DNA of 64,000 nt from Lamellibrachia columna (Eukaryota > Annelida > Polychaeta > Sabellida > Siboglinidae), in contig OY759273.1 in NCBI GenBank assembly GCA_963662155.1, positions 29,433,044 through 29,497,043 of the forward strand. The letters run 5' to 3'. Shown here piece by piece: positions 12,225 to 23,449 of this stretch (positions are counted from its first letter, which is position 1; each line of letters begins with the position of its first letter). Below the pieces are notes generated by a model. It was not told the origin of the DNA, made no database searches, and saw only the letters and a list, made by a program, of their open reading frames with translations. A program made the position numbers and the translations under genes.

Positions 12225-12490
12225 CAAAAAAGCAGTGTCACTACTTACTGACCACAGTTTAAAAATAGCTATCACCTCTGCAATTGTCAGAGCATTGGCT
12301 ACATTCCACCGTAATATTACCACATAATAACCCCAATTAAGATATAGCTGTCGACTCCGCCCTTGTCAAAGCCTAGGCTACATCCCAACGCAATGTTTCT
12401 GCAAAAAAGTCACAATAATTAAGATGATAGCTATCAACTTTGCCACTATCAGAGCCTCGGATACACCCCACCGTAATGTAGGAATATGAT
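12225..12490. repeat. Dispersed repeat, dimer of about 80-bp modules (copy 1)
   Basis: Related modules contain AATTAAGAT.ATAGCT, a TGTCAGAGCC-type block and GGCTACATCCCA followed by a GCAATGT or GTAATGT block. The same arrangement recurs at 15330-15605 with about the same spacing, so this is a local repeat family. No coding capacity was seen. Confidence 0.75.
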
Positions 12491-13072
12491 CGGACAGCAG
12501 ATACGCCGTGACTAAAAAATCGCAATTACGGTAATGCAGGGGGTCGTCAGTGACGGCGTGGTTGGTGAATTTAGCGGTTGGTAAGAACTCGTCTTTAGCC
12601 CCACCCTGACGGTTTGACTTAAAGTATTCTTCATGATCGTATAGTGTTTTTAGCTAGTAATGTGTCGAAGATACAAGTTGCCGAATTGAGTTTTCACGCT
12701 GTTGACAATATATTATGCATTATCGCCCATCGCTTTGCTCATGACAGGTCGTAAATTAGTTTAGCACTTTCCAGTGTCTACACAGGTAGTTACGTGCCGC
12801 TTGGGATCAGACTAGATTCAGACATCGTCAATACCGTACATATTGCTACATGTAGATAAATTGAATATTATATACGATCATGTGTATTAGCTGGTCAATT
12901 GATATGCGTAGTCTGTGTTTTGATTTTGTTTACCAACACGTGACATCACATTCGCACATGCGCAGTACGCTGGCTGGCAAAGCCGCAAACCAGCCGAGCT
13001 TTCTCTAACAAAATTAATGCCTTGCTATGCTCGAGCAAACATGAATGACTACTGGGCTAAATACGCCAATGT
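12491..13072. other. Non-coding stretch, nothing recognised
   Basis: No gene was seen. A short inverted pair GGCTGG/CCAGCC lies at about 12970-12995, just before the LINE fragment. Confidence 0.4.
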
Positions 13073-13446
13073 AGGAGACCAAATAGAAGTATTTAAAATA
13101 GTGAACGGTTATGAGGATGTTGATAGGAATATGTTCTTCAAACTTAAAGAAGGCAGTAGAACCAGAGGACACAACGCAGCATTAGTTAAGGAGCAGTGTA
13201 GGTTGGACATGAGAAAGTACTCTTTCTCACAGAGGGTGATAAATGAATGGAACAAACTGCCAAATGATTGTGTTAATGCTAGTAGTGTGAATATGCTTAA
13301 AAATAGAATTGACAGATATTTGATAAGGGTGGGCTACACATAGATGAGAAAATTGTTGGACTCTCGATAAGCCAATGGCTTCCTTGTCCACTTTGCCATC
13401 TGGAACTTGTTGTTTGGGATGGCAATCTTGTTAAATCTTGTTAAAT
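13073..13446 (+). mobile_element. 5'-truncated CR1-like LINE 3' end
   Basis: Homology to the long LINE at 26-28.7 kb starts abruptly at AGGAGACCAAATAG and runs through the C-terminal domain (IEVFKIVNGYEDVD ... INEWNKLPND) to the stop at 13343 and the 3' UTR. It ends in two perfect copies of CTTGTTAAAT (13427-13446), the element terminus. The reading frame is intact over this part. The 18 residues upstream of 13073 in the open frame are host sequence. Truncation at the 5' side is usual for target-primed reverse transcription. Confidence 0.93.
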
Positions 13447-13939
13447 GTTTTAGATCCCAGTGCGAGGGAATGTTACATTAAGAAACTAGAGCACGGTGAC
13501 GGCTTTAGTAAGTTACCAGATCTGCATTTTGTTCATAGCGGGTGGTAGAACGGCCCAGCCTCTGGCTCTGACCCGATTAAACGTTCGGCATTACACGATC
13601 AACAAACCAGAAATGTTCAGCCGAGAGTGTGAAAGCTTATAAATCACTTACTAGTACAGTTGTATGATAAATATTAAACTTAGTTTCATAAAAAATAAAC
13701 GGTTTAACGATTTTGTTAGCCAGAAAACAACGCTCATATACTACCCATGAACGGGGTCAATGACATCGCCAACGACAGAGCCAGTGTCGCGGGCCTAGGG
13801 CTAGGATAGGCCGCAGACCGGCTACTGTTACAGGGCTCAGAGATTACAAACATTTCCTTTTTTGGCGTTCGTTCTGCTTTAATTTTATGTAACAGCTGCC
13901 AACAGTCGTGAATGGAATATATCCATTAGTAATGTTTAC
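13447..13939. other. Non-coding, nothing recognised
   Basis: No gene, repeat or structure that I could identify between the LINE terminus and the THAP fossil. Confidence 0.4.
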
Positions 13940-14100
13940 TGTTAATAGCGGTTCAAAGTTGAAATGTTGTTCACAAACTCGGTCGTTTGGCAATGTTTGC
14001 ATGTGATCGCATTCAGCCAGAGTTCTCTTCGTTTTTCCTCTTTTGGGATGAAAACGACACAGCGACTAGTACATCCCACAACAACAAACGACACAACCAT
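13940..14100 (-). pseudogene. Broken THAP-type zinc finger
   Basis: From the ATG at 14100 the frame reads MVVSFVVVGCTSR, then VVFIPKEEKRRELWLNAI. This matches the start of a THAP domain (Cys-rich start, FPK-like block, RRELWLNAI). The expected zinc-binding CEQHF segment is present immediately downstream but in another frame (LPNDRVCEQHFNFEP, 13950-13990). A frameshift near 13995-14005 therefore breaks the domain, and the first zinc ligand also appears to be Phe instead of Cys. THAP domains are DNA-binding modules of P-element-type transposases and of host factors derived from them. Whether this was a host gene or a transposon cannot be decided. Confidence 0.6.
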
Positions 14101-14820
14101 GAGTTCGAAGAGAAGCGCAACCAGCAAAATGCACTGAAACAATGGAGGCATCTGGTTGTTTAGGCAAAGTCAATCGCCCTACAATTTTTTTCTATCTGGC
14201 TGTTGCTGTTGTAGGGGCGAAGATCTTTTGTCAAAAACCTAAGTATTTTCAAGAAACGTGAAATGTTACAAATACGCCATAAACAGAGCAATAAACACGT
14301 ATTTCGTGTCTGTATGCATTCTTATATGTATATCACTAAAGTTACCTGACAATAACCATGTAAAAGTGTGAAATTATTACCTTTTTGTCAGAACGCATGT
14401 GCTTGTCAACATTTGTATATAACCGGATGTTGTTGTGAGCGAGAATACCAAGCGGGATTCCCGTGGATCTATATAAGGTTACGCTAAGAATTGCCGTCTG
14501 CTGGCCATGGAGTTACATCATTAATCATGCCCCTATAAACTACTAACTTACTAACGGGTGTTTTATTTATGCCTGTGCTGCTTGCCCATTCTGGCCTCAT
14601 TCTACACGAAATCGCATTTGATCATGTGACCCAAAGGCAACATCACTTGCACAGTATGACGGCTAATTGTGAAATGTTTTCTATGTCACCGATAAAAGTA
14701 CTCATAAGTAATTATTTGGAGCACATTTCTTCAGTTTCTTGACGCCCAATTGTCGGTTTTATGTCACAGAATACACATGTGAAACGGTTAGTGCATATTG
14801 GTTTTAAAACTTAAGTTATT
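14101..14820. other. Non-coding, nothing firm
   Basis: No gene was recognised. The piece around 14470-14560 has a TATATAAG-like box, but no coding frame follows it. Confidence 0.35.
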
Positions 14821-15035
14821 AGTTCCGTAGCCATTTGGCTACGGAACTGCCAAAACGGCGCTTTAGCAAATGCCGGTGAAGATCTCCGCCCCTAGGCTAG
14901 CTCAAGAGTGGGGCGGATGACTCTGCCTACTGGTTGTTATGCCAGCCAGCGCCGCCAGACGATCACGTGATTAGGTGCGTGACGTATCCGTGAAAGCCCC
15001 CCTAGCTATAACGGAACCGTAGTTATAATCGCTAG
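14821..15035. repeat. Cluster of three inverted-repeat hairpins
   Basis: Hairpin 1 (14821-14848): AGTTCCGTAGCC-ATTT-GGCTACGGAACT, a perfect 12-bp stem with a 4-base loop. Hairpin 2 (14885-14917): TCCGCCCC paired with GGGGCGGA across 17 bases. Hairpin 3 (15002-15035): CTAGC-TATAAC paired with GTTATA-ATC-GCTAG. Between 2 and 3 lies the 10-bp palindrome ATCACGTGAT (14962). This could be the core of a foldback or MITE-type element or a structured transcript. From 15036 to 15329 nothing else was recognised. Confidence 0.75.
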
Positions 15036-15329
15036 AGGGCGCTACTTTAGAGTAGTGGATATGTTTTAACACTACCTCGTTACAACCACCGGAGAGCGAC
15101 ACCTTACAGTGTATAAATGTTGTAATGCTATTATTTTAGTAGTTGTAATAGTGTTCATTATGCTTGCAGGGCACGAGTCACCACTGCTCCTTATTTGGGA
15201 TATAATTAAAAGTACATTTAACAGGGGCTGTATATACCCCCAGTGGCAGCCGCCCTAAGTGGACATTTGTTAGGTTTTTAATAAAAATAGTTTGTAAAGA
15301 AACTTAATTTCTATTTATGTCATTACCCT

Positions 15330-15605
15330 TACAGTAACATCACCACATACTGATCCCAATTAAGATATAGCTGTCGACTCCTACCCCTGTCAGAGCCTAG
15401 GCTACATCCAGACGCAATGTTCCTGTAGTATTCACAATAATTAAGATGATAGCTATAGACTCGGCCACTGCCAGAGCCTCGGTTACATCCCACCGTAATA
15501 TCACCACATACTGACACCCAGTTAAGCTGTCGAATCCGCCATTGTCAGAACCTAGGCTACATCCCAACTCAATGTACCTGCAACATTCACAATAATTTAA
15601 GACTA
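15330..15605. repeat. Dispersed repeat, dimer of about 80-bp modules (copy 2)
   Basis: The same modules as at 12225-12490, including AATTAAGATATAGCTGTCGA and GCCTAGGCTACATCC. Here three modules are visible in a row. The open minus-strand frames across it (15329-15690) are fortuitous. Confidence 0.75.
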
Positions 15606-16009
15606 GTTTACACCCGTCCAAGTTAGTTTCATAACAAATTCCGTTAACACACACTGTGTGTAATTCGACAAAACCTTTCAGAAGATGCACCCAAAGCAGA
15701 TACCCCTCAATTACGGCCCCTAGTGAATGATTTAGGAATGTTGATATGTTTCCATCAAATGAAAAATATAATTTAGTAGGAAGGAAAACAAACTTTACCA
15801 GAGTATCCGATGAGAAAGTACTCGGAAAAATTCACTAATTAAAGTAGTTATTTGTAGTTATTTTCTACCTGTCGGACAAAGACGGCACAGTGAGCAAATT
15901 GTGTTTTGAACCACTCTGTGGCTTTTGTTGGCCACAGACCACATCTACGATCCCTACGCCATTACATAAAGAGTCCCCAGGATAGTGACGAGTGCGCGTA
16001 ACGAGTTGA
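15606..16009. other. Non-coding, nothing recognised
   Basis: No gene seen. A short minus-strand frame (15865-16059) overlaps the start of the next repeat family and is not supported. Confidence 0.35.
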
Positions 16010-16160
16010 TAGATGAGAGGCCACTGGTGCAAGGAGGCGAAGGACGTCGGAAGAGGCAAGTGGGTGGAGATACTGCCAGACTGCCTCCAGAGTTATCGTA
16101 TTAATGTAGAGATGGTGGGGTCTCGGTCACGCCATCTGAGGTCAGACTACATTCACAAAT
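16010..16160. repeat. Local repeat family, copy 1
   Basis: It begins GATGAGAGGCCACTGGTGC and ends near GGTCTCGGTCACGCCAT followed by GAGGTCAGAC. Related blocks in the same order recur at 16510-16615 (part) and 16681-16830. Confidence 0.8.
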
Positions 16161-16509
16161 GCATTGGTGGCCATGCTAACGTTATGTCTGATTATAAGAA
16201 AACTGGACTGTTAACAGTAACTGCCATCATCTCATTGACATGCTGACCAAATCACATACATCCAGCTGTCTTAAACGCCCCCACGTGCGATGCTCGTCAA
16301 TGTTTACATAAACATCCACATGTTCACCCGCCAACGTGGCCCATAGCAGAAAAATTCCCTATAAATCCCTCCGCCTGTTAAAGTCAAAAAATTCACCATT
16401 TTACAAACAATAGCTTCCAAAAACAAACCTTAATTTCACATATCACGATTTATTGCGCCCTACATTCCTGTGAAACAATCAAGATGAAGTTCAACTATGA
16501 TTTGACCTC

Positions 16510-16615
16510 ATCAAAGAGGCGATGTCGGCGCCTGGGAGGAGATGCTGCCAGACTGCCCCCAATGTTAGCGCATAAACATAAAGATGGTGGAGTGACGGTG
16601 TCCGCCAGGAAGAAA
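16510..16615. repeat. Local repeat family, partial copy 2
   Basis: It contains the middle section of copy 1 (GAGATGCTGCCAGACTGCC, a GTTAGCG block and an AGATGGTGG block) without the outer ends. Confidence 0.65.
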
Positions 16616-16680
16616 ACAATTATAGTAAATAAGTCTAAATAACTGCCTTTGTGTTTTTTTTTAAAATACATCGCCAATTG

Positions 16681-16830
16681 GTAGATCAGAGGCCACTGGT
16701 GCTAGGAGTCGAACGAACGCAGAGAGTCGCGTGGGTTTCGGCACCTGGGAGAAGATGTTAGTTATTAGCGTATTAATACAGAGAGATGGTCGTCTCGGTC
16801 ACGCCATATGAGGTCAGACCACATAGACTG
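16681..16830. repeat. Local repeat family, copy 3
   Basis: It starts TAGATCAGAGGCCACTGGTGC and ends CTCGGTCACGCCATATGAGG, colinear with copy 1. The three copies lie within 820 bases. Confidence 0.8.
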
Positions 16831-16850
16831 GGAGCCCATTGCTTTTATTT

Positions 16851-17973
16851 ATGTAAACGACGCCAAAAGGTTTGATCCCATGGACTGAAGGGACCACATC
16901 CCCACATCAGAAAAATGCGTTGCTGTCTAGTCTGGGTTGCCCATGAAACCACCCGTCAAAGGCCTTGTAGGCAAACAAATTGAGAACCGCTGATCTAATG
17001 CATTCATTAGAAAAATATGTGTAATAATAACGCTATTTTCCTTATAAATATATAATTGGACGATGAACAATGACTGCACACGTTGTCGAGTTCCTGTTTT
17101 TGTTATAAATAAGCCATGTGTTTGGCGCTGTGTTGTTCGAATTCATGGATTTGTGCGTTTGTTATGACTTGGTAGTATTACAGTATTTGTCCAAACCAAA
17201 CAACGTGTTGTTGTAGAATCTACTCATCGAGATCATCATAGATAGATCAAATTATGTAACCACGACGATTACAATGTAAGTAATAACCATTGGTCTTGGG
17301 TTGCTGGTGGGGATAACGGCTAAATAACATTCCTGGCATTGGTCATTCCGTACTCGGGGAACCCCAAGGGAAGATTTGACACTGTTTTTAGCCTTATGCC
17401 ATTCCCAAAATAAATGCCCCCTTTTTCTCACCCTTTAGTGGATTGCTGGCAGGGGGAAGACCCCAACTAATATTGCTGGCATTGGTCATTCCATACTCAG
17501 GGATCTCATGGAACATTTAGCACCGTTTTTATCCTTAGCATCTTTCCATTAAAGAAGCATCATTCCATTAAATAAGTGTCCATTTATCACCATTTGGGGG
17601 TTGCTGGCAGGGGAACAATTGTTGGTATTGGTCGTTCCGTACTCAGGGAACCCCAGGGAAAGATTTGACACTGTTTTTTAGCGTTGATGTCATTCCCGTA
17701 GATAAATGCACCCTTTTTGCTCCCTTTGGGGATTGCTGGCAGGAGGAATCTCCCACTTAAAATCGCTTGCATTGGGCAATCCAAAACCCAAATGGAACAT
17801 TTGGCACGGTATTTAGCCTTGGCGTCATTCCCATAAATAAATGTACTTTTTGCCCCCTTCGATTGGTGATTTCGGGGGCAACCCCACACTCCTGACCCGG
17901 CAGTAACGCATTTTTGAGATGTCGGGGTGGTCCGTTCAGTCTATGGGGTCAAACCTTTTGGCGTCATTTACAT
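16851..17973. repeat. Element bounded by 110-bp imperfect inverted repeats
   Basis: The left arm 16851-16962 begins GTAAACGACGCCAAAAGGTT. The right arm 17858-17973 is its imperfect reverse complement, ending CAAACCTTTTGGCGTCATTT. Similarity covers the whole length of both arms, including an AACGCATTTTT block, and stops abruptly outside them. The inside holds a tandem array (17301-17865) and no open frame. This fits a foldback-type non-autonomous transposon, or simply two copies of one dispersed repeat in opposite orientation. Confidence 0.7.
17301..17865. repeat. Diverged 132-158-bp tandem repeat, 4 copies
   Basis: Copies begin at TTGCTGG (17301, 17443, 17601, 17733). They share CATTGGTCATTCC, GGAACATTTGGCAC-like and CATTCCCATAAATAAATG blocks. 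The spacing is uneven and divergence is high, so the array is old. It sits inside the inverted-repeat element. Confidence 0.8.
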
Positions 17974-18687
<714 letters not shown>

Positions 18688-18935
18688 TTTTTGTAGTTTA
18701 GCGCCGCACCCAAAATAACGGTCAGCTACAACCTGCAAACTTCTCCACATATATCTACCACGTATATACTTATATTATGTGACATGTCATGTGATAAAAA
18801 AATCACACTTGCTCTATAATAAACGATAAAAATTTACAAAACTAAACATCGTTAGCCAAGGCTTCGCGATGTGTGACATTCTCATTATCTCCGTTTGGCG
18901 GCGCCACTATAACTGACGTGGGATTACACCAGGTA

Positions 18936-19022
18936 TCATGCCTCAGTTACACTTCCTGGTGTGTTACACACGAATGGTATCATGGTCGCCAATGGGAAAC
19001 GTAACAGTAGGCTGAACCCAAA
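18936..19022. repeat. Left direct repeat flanking the Mutator-like remnant
   Basis: Two blocks, TCATGCCTCAGTTACACTTC (18936) and CATGGTCGCCAA followed by ACGTAACAGTAGGCTGAACC (18981-19022), lie 25 bases apart. Both recur in the same orientation and order on the other side of the transposase remnant, at 22129 and 22499, but 350 bases apart there. Confidence 0.75.
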
Positions 19023-19299
19023 TAGGTACCCTGGCAACGGAAATGCAGTAGCCATTGAACAGTCATGGAGGAGGTTTTTTTTTATCAAACATAATATACG
19101 AATAAAATGCATCAAAATGTGTGCCCCTCACCAAATAATGAGTATGTATTGTGGACATGCTGCACAAAAGAAAGAATTGTTAAGTATGGAGTTATTAATT
19201 GCCCGCTCAGATGTGGTTACAGTAGTGACAATGCATAGGCTTAGTCACATGTTTCAGCACAGAATCTTTAACGGATATGGGTGATCAGTGCGATCTGGA

Positions 19300-21296
19300 G
19301 GTGGCTTTCACTGCCGCCGCCTTCTTTTCACCACTGGCCTACTAGCAGTGGCTGCGCCTATCAATTCTGAAGTTGATGCCTTAGCCACAATTGCTCGAGT
19401 TGCAGGTTTTGGGTCAAGCTGACCTTTTCTGTATAATATTATGTCTTCTTGATGCTGTTTCCCTTTGGCTTCAAAATAGTCTTTCATTCTCTTTAACTTT
19501 GTATACCGCCTGTGCAGTCGCACTGATGGCCGTCGAATATGCTCGCTGGTAGACCACGCCGTGCTGAATGCGCTTGACTGCCCGAGCAATCATGCCACCC
19601 TTTGTGATAGGACACTGTATATTTTCCAGTTTTCGTAGCATTTAGATACCAGCTCCATAATTGATGCGATCAATTACGGAACACACTCGTCCCTGTGCAT
19701 TTCTGCTGAAGTTCACATTCTTTGGAAGGGATGCAGAGAATGATATTTTGATCAATTTATTCTTGTCTGTGGTTAATCTATATCGTGTCGTCTGAAGTGG
19801 TGCATTTCCGAGACACATTTCTATCAACCCTTGAAGTGTTTACCTATCGTCATCTGTCATATTCAGTCGTCTCATGCCACTTGCCTTCAAGTGCTGTGAT
19901 TTATGCCACCAATTGTTTTGCAATCCGCCTCTGCATACCACTGTATGTCGGCGACAATTTTTGCACGAACCACCATAGCAGTCTACAGTAGCTTGAATTA
20001 TCTTTGGCATCTTATTGGTGATGGTATTAATGTAACTGGAATACAGTGTGTGCACACTTATGTAGATCTTCTGGCATCTGGTCTTCACATCTTCAGCAAA
20101 CATTCTTTTCTTTTCTGCTCTGATGATGGCTGTTTCTCCCGGAAACATTCGGGGGAGAATGAAGCTTTCATGATATGTCTAAATTGTGTCTGACCAAGAT
20201 GTGTTGTGCCAGCCTGTCTTTCTATGGGGGCTACCGGCATAGCATCCTGTACCCCACGAGAAGCTAAAGCAGCCACATATCTGATTGCGACATTGTCCTT
20301 TGTGAAACTGTGGCCTATCTGGTTGCCAATTTCATACTCCTAGATTGGATCCACTGCTCGTAGAGTTGCCGAGCATCGCTCATGACCTGGGCATGTGACA
20401 TTGTGACCTTGACTGCGAAGCATGGCTCCTACTTTGCACAGCTTATTCTCTAGATGAAAACCTACGATCTGATGTTGACCTGTCTGCCATTATATGGCAG
20501 CTTCGATAGCTTGCAATGCAGCCTGCCCGACTCCATAACTGTTCTTATGTGCTGTTGCGTTATACCTCTATACGTTATATGTTGATCGGGGCTTTTTAAT
20601 CATCCATTGTTGCCTGGGCAGTGATAGCGGCAACCCTGTCTGCATTACTTTGCAATCCACATCGGCTTGGAAGGGGTGTGTTCGTGCAGCCAGAATGTGA
20701 CGCATCTTTGTGATTCTCTTAGTCGAATCCTGAAGTCCATGGAGTGCCACATTCGATGTAGCTGTTTTTTGACCGCAACTGCCAGTGTCTACTTCAGTGT
20801 ACAATTTGTGCATGCCTGACTGATATTCACAGTGGAGACAATGTAATGATATTTTCCAACCTAAACCAACTTGTCTTTCGTTGTGTACTTCTAACTGTGG
20901 AGATGCGCATGTCGTGTTTTTCGCATGCTCTGTGAAACACTCATTCCACATTCCCACATTATTATGCATGTTTAGTAGACGCATCTCAGAAACTCCGTCA
21001 GTCTCTTCTGTCTGAAGGTAGCTGTCTGTTAAGTCAGCATCGGGCACTGTTAGCAGTCCACCAGGGGTTACATGTACCACTCTTGAATATTCATTCATGT
21101 TCACCCGTCGCAACCACACGCTGCGGTTTGTTTCCCGAGTTTCTGGGGTTGCAGCATTTTGTGGTCCCCAGTATGGATGGCCACGTTTGAAACGGCGCAC
21201 TTTCTTAATGCCACCAGGGGGAGGATTACGCTTACTCTTAACCTCACTCTCACTCTTAATTTTACACTCACTATTCTCAATTAATGTCGCTTCCAT
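19300..21296 (-). pseudogene. Decayed Mutator-like transposase-domain protein
   Basis: Reading from the ATG at 21296 (MEATLIENSECKIK), the frame gives an RRFKRGHPYWGP segment and then a Cys-rich block, GLGWKISLHCLHC ... HKLYTEVDTGSCGQKTAT. It continues to the family-typical helix, which needs a frame change to read NTPLPSRCGLQSNADRVAAI. Downstream pieces in different frames continue the same protein in order: HLENKLCKVGAMLRSQGH, KKRMFAEDVKTRCQKIY, then IIQATVDCYGGSCKNCRRHT and NNWWHKSQHLKASG (19840-20148), and later RNAQGRVCSVIDRINYGAG (19642-19827). This order and the CxxC/H pattern resemble the metazoan Mutator-like domain family. At least three frameshifts and an in-frame stop make it non-functional. 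No terminal inverted repeats were identified. Confidence 0.6.
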
Positions 21297-22128
21297 TTTA
21301 TAACAATGCACCGTAATCCAGGCAAAATTACAGTTGAAAGTGACAAACCGTTATTTGAAATCACAGACCGCTAATCAGTCTGAAAGTCCAAATGAAAGTG
21401 ACAGAACATCTGTATTATAGGGGGGGGGAGATAATTGCATTAGTAAAGCCTCAATTTTTACATGTATATCAATCTCAGTCAATGACATTGCAATATAATG
21501 ACTTATGAGTCAGTGTTTGTTTACTTCAGCTAATTGGACACATGTTCCTACTGTGAAGACCACCTGAAGTAGTAGGCCCTCTTGTGGCTTGGGGAAATCT
21601 TGGACGGGCAGCATGCTATCTGATAATGTCTACTGACTGGGTGGAGCTGATCCATCAGGCAAGTGTCTTTGTTATTGCTAGTTTGACAATTAGGTTGTAT
21701 AATGTTATACAATTTAACTAGTTGAGAAGTCTAGCTTTGAAGGAATTCACAGTTTAAGGTGATTTTTTTGTATATTTACATCTGTGTAATTGGGCAGGAG
21801 GTAAAAAATTAGTATAATTTTCAGTGTAAAATAAAAACTGGATGAATACAATGTGCTTACAGAACACATGCTGGCCTTTCTGAAACAATGTGTTAGGAAT
21901 TCATACATGCTAGCTGAGAAAATGTGTACTTTAAAGAGTTAAGGTGGATTACACCGAAGTGGCTATCCTGTGTATGCACTGCCCAGTGGGGTGGTACTGT
22001 TGAAACGTGTCTAAAAACCAAACATATAGATGGATGTAATATTTTTTGGGCTAGGTGTATGATATATGTGTGTCTCTAAAATAAGTTAAATTAATTTTTT
22101 TTCGCATAGAGTGATGTCTATTTTGGGG

Positions 22129-22537
22129 TCATGCCTCAGTTACAGTTCGAATGTAGGGCACAGTAATTTTAGATATGTGTAATTAAAAAAAAATCATATC
22201 AACTGACATAACTGCATTTGAGCCAGGCACATTGGCAAGTTTGCTGGTAGAACATGTTGGCAATGTAACAGTGGATTTTTAGATGATTTCAATAGGCGGA
22301 AGGATTTTTGGCAATTTTTTCGCCGCAAGGCACGTGTGCGTAGTACGGGTATGGCACGTTCAGGCATTGTAAATGAGTTAGACGTATGAGACTTTGACTA
22401 AACTCGATCAGCATATCAATGAGATGATGACAACGGCAGGTAAGAAGTTTCAGAATTTGTTATTGTCCCGTTTCCTTATAATCATGCAAAACGTTAACAT
22501 GGTCGCCAACGTAACGTAACAGTAGGCTGAACCCAAA
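22129..22537. repeat. Right direct repeats flanking the Mutator-like remnant
   Basis: TCATGCCTCAGTTACAGTTC (22129-22149) and CATGGTCGCCAACGTAACG followed by TAACAGTAGGCTGAACCCAAA (22499-22537) repeat the blocks at 18936 and 18981. Up to 23100 the rest is non-coding, with a TGACGTCA site at about 22588 and a C-rich run near 22825. Confidence 0.7.
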
Positions 22538-23109
22538 ACGCATACCGTGCAAGCGCGCGCAGGCGCAGTTGCCAATTTGATTTGCTGTGACGTCACGCTG
22601 TTTACATCTGTGCCAGCCTATATTCTCCGATAATCGTGGAAAATTATGCCGGGTATAATTTTTAGGAAAGCAATCACTCCCACTCCCTATTGCTAACGCT
22701 AATCAATCATCAACGCCGCTCGCGCTAAAATCACTTGCTCCCAACTGGAGCTGCATGTGGCTCCCTCTTGACATATACTAGTGACTTTTTCGCACTGTAT
22801 TATTTGTTTTGAACAATTTGCCCCCCCCCCATACTGTTATTCCGCATTATACTATTATTAAATTTGACCGATTTGCCACCCTATACTGTTATTTGGCCTA
22901 TATGTTTATCTGGCACTCGAGAGTAGCTACTCTAGAGGAAATTATGTCGAAAAATTAATTCTGCTGATTAATTGACCACTAATTCAAGAAGAAAATATTT
23001 AGTGAGCGCAAAATAATAGCACGACACCGCGGCAGTGCATATAAACAGCGCCGCCCACTGCAATCGCTGTAGCCTCGATAGTACGATACTAATTATTGCT
23101 TGTTTTCAC

Positions 23110-23440
23110 CGACGTCACGCAAGTGGCTGCACATTGCTGTGGAAGTTGCTGCCCACGAGGATTACAATTTCCTTGCAAAAGGCTTCAACGACAGCATTTC
23201 AAGGAGTACGACATATGCCATGCTCTCTGATTTTAATCAGCCCGGCACAAACCTGGCATCCTCAGAAATATAGGTTGTTTCACGAAGAAACGATGAGCGT
23301 TGTCAAACCAGGAGAATACATGGGCATTTGGCAAATCCATGTCATATGGTCCATAATGGGAGCAAGAGTGAAATCAGTGTACCCAAGAATGGGTAATGTA
23401 ACACGTGACCTCCACCGTCTTATCTTGTTTTGCCTTCAAC
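23110..23440 (+). pseudogene. Fossil of a vertnin/OTU-like protein
   Basis: Two frames must be combined. The first gives RKWLHIAVEVAAHEDYNFLA, resembling the 'RVRT..EL..HEDYY' block of vertnin-like and OTU-like proteins. The second gives MSVVKPGEYMGIWQIHVIWS followed by ARVKSVYPRMGN and RDLHRLIL, resembling their 'GEW.....L......I.S.YP' block. The order and spacing are right, but the frame changes midway and an in-frame stop separates them. The open frame at 23035-23532 covers only the second part. The assignment is from motif memory and is tentative. Confidence 0.4.
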
Positions 23441-23449
23441 CCCTGGGGA

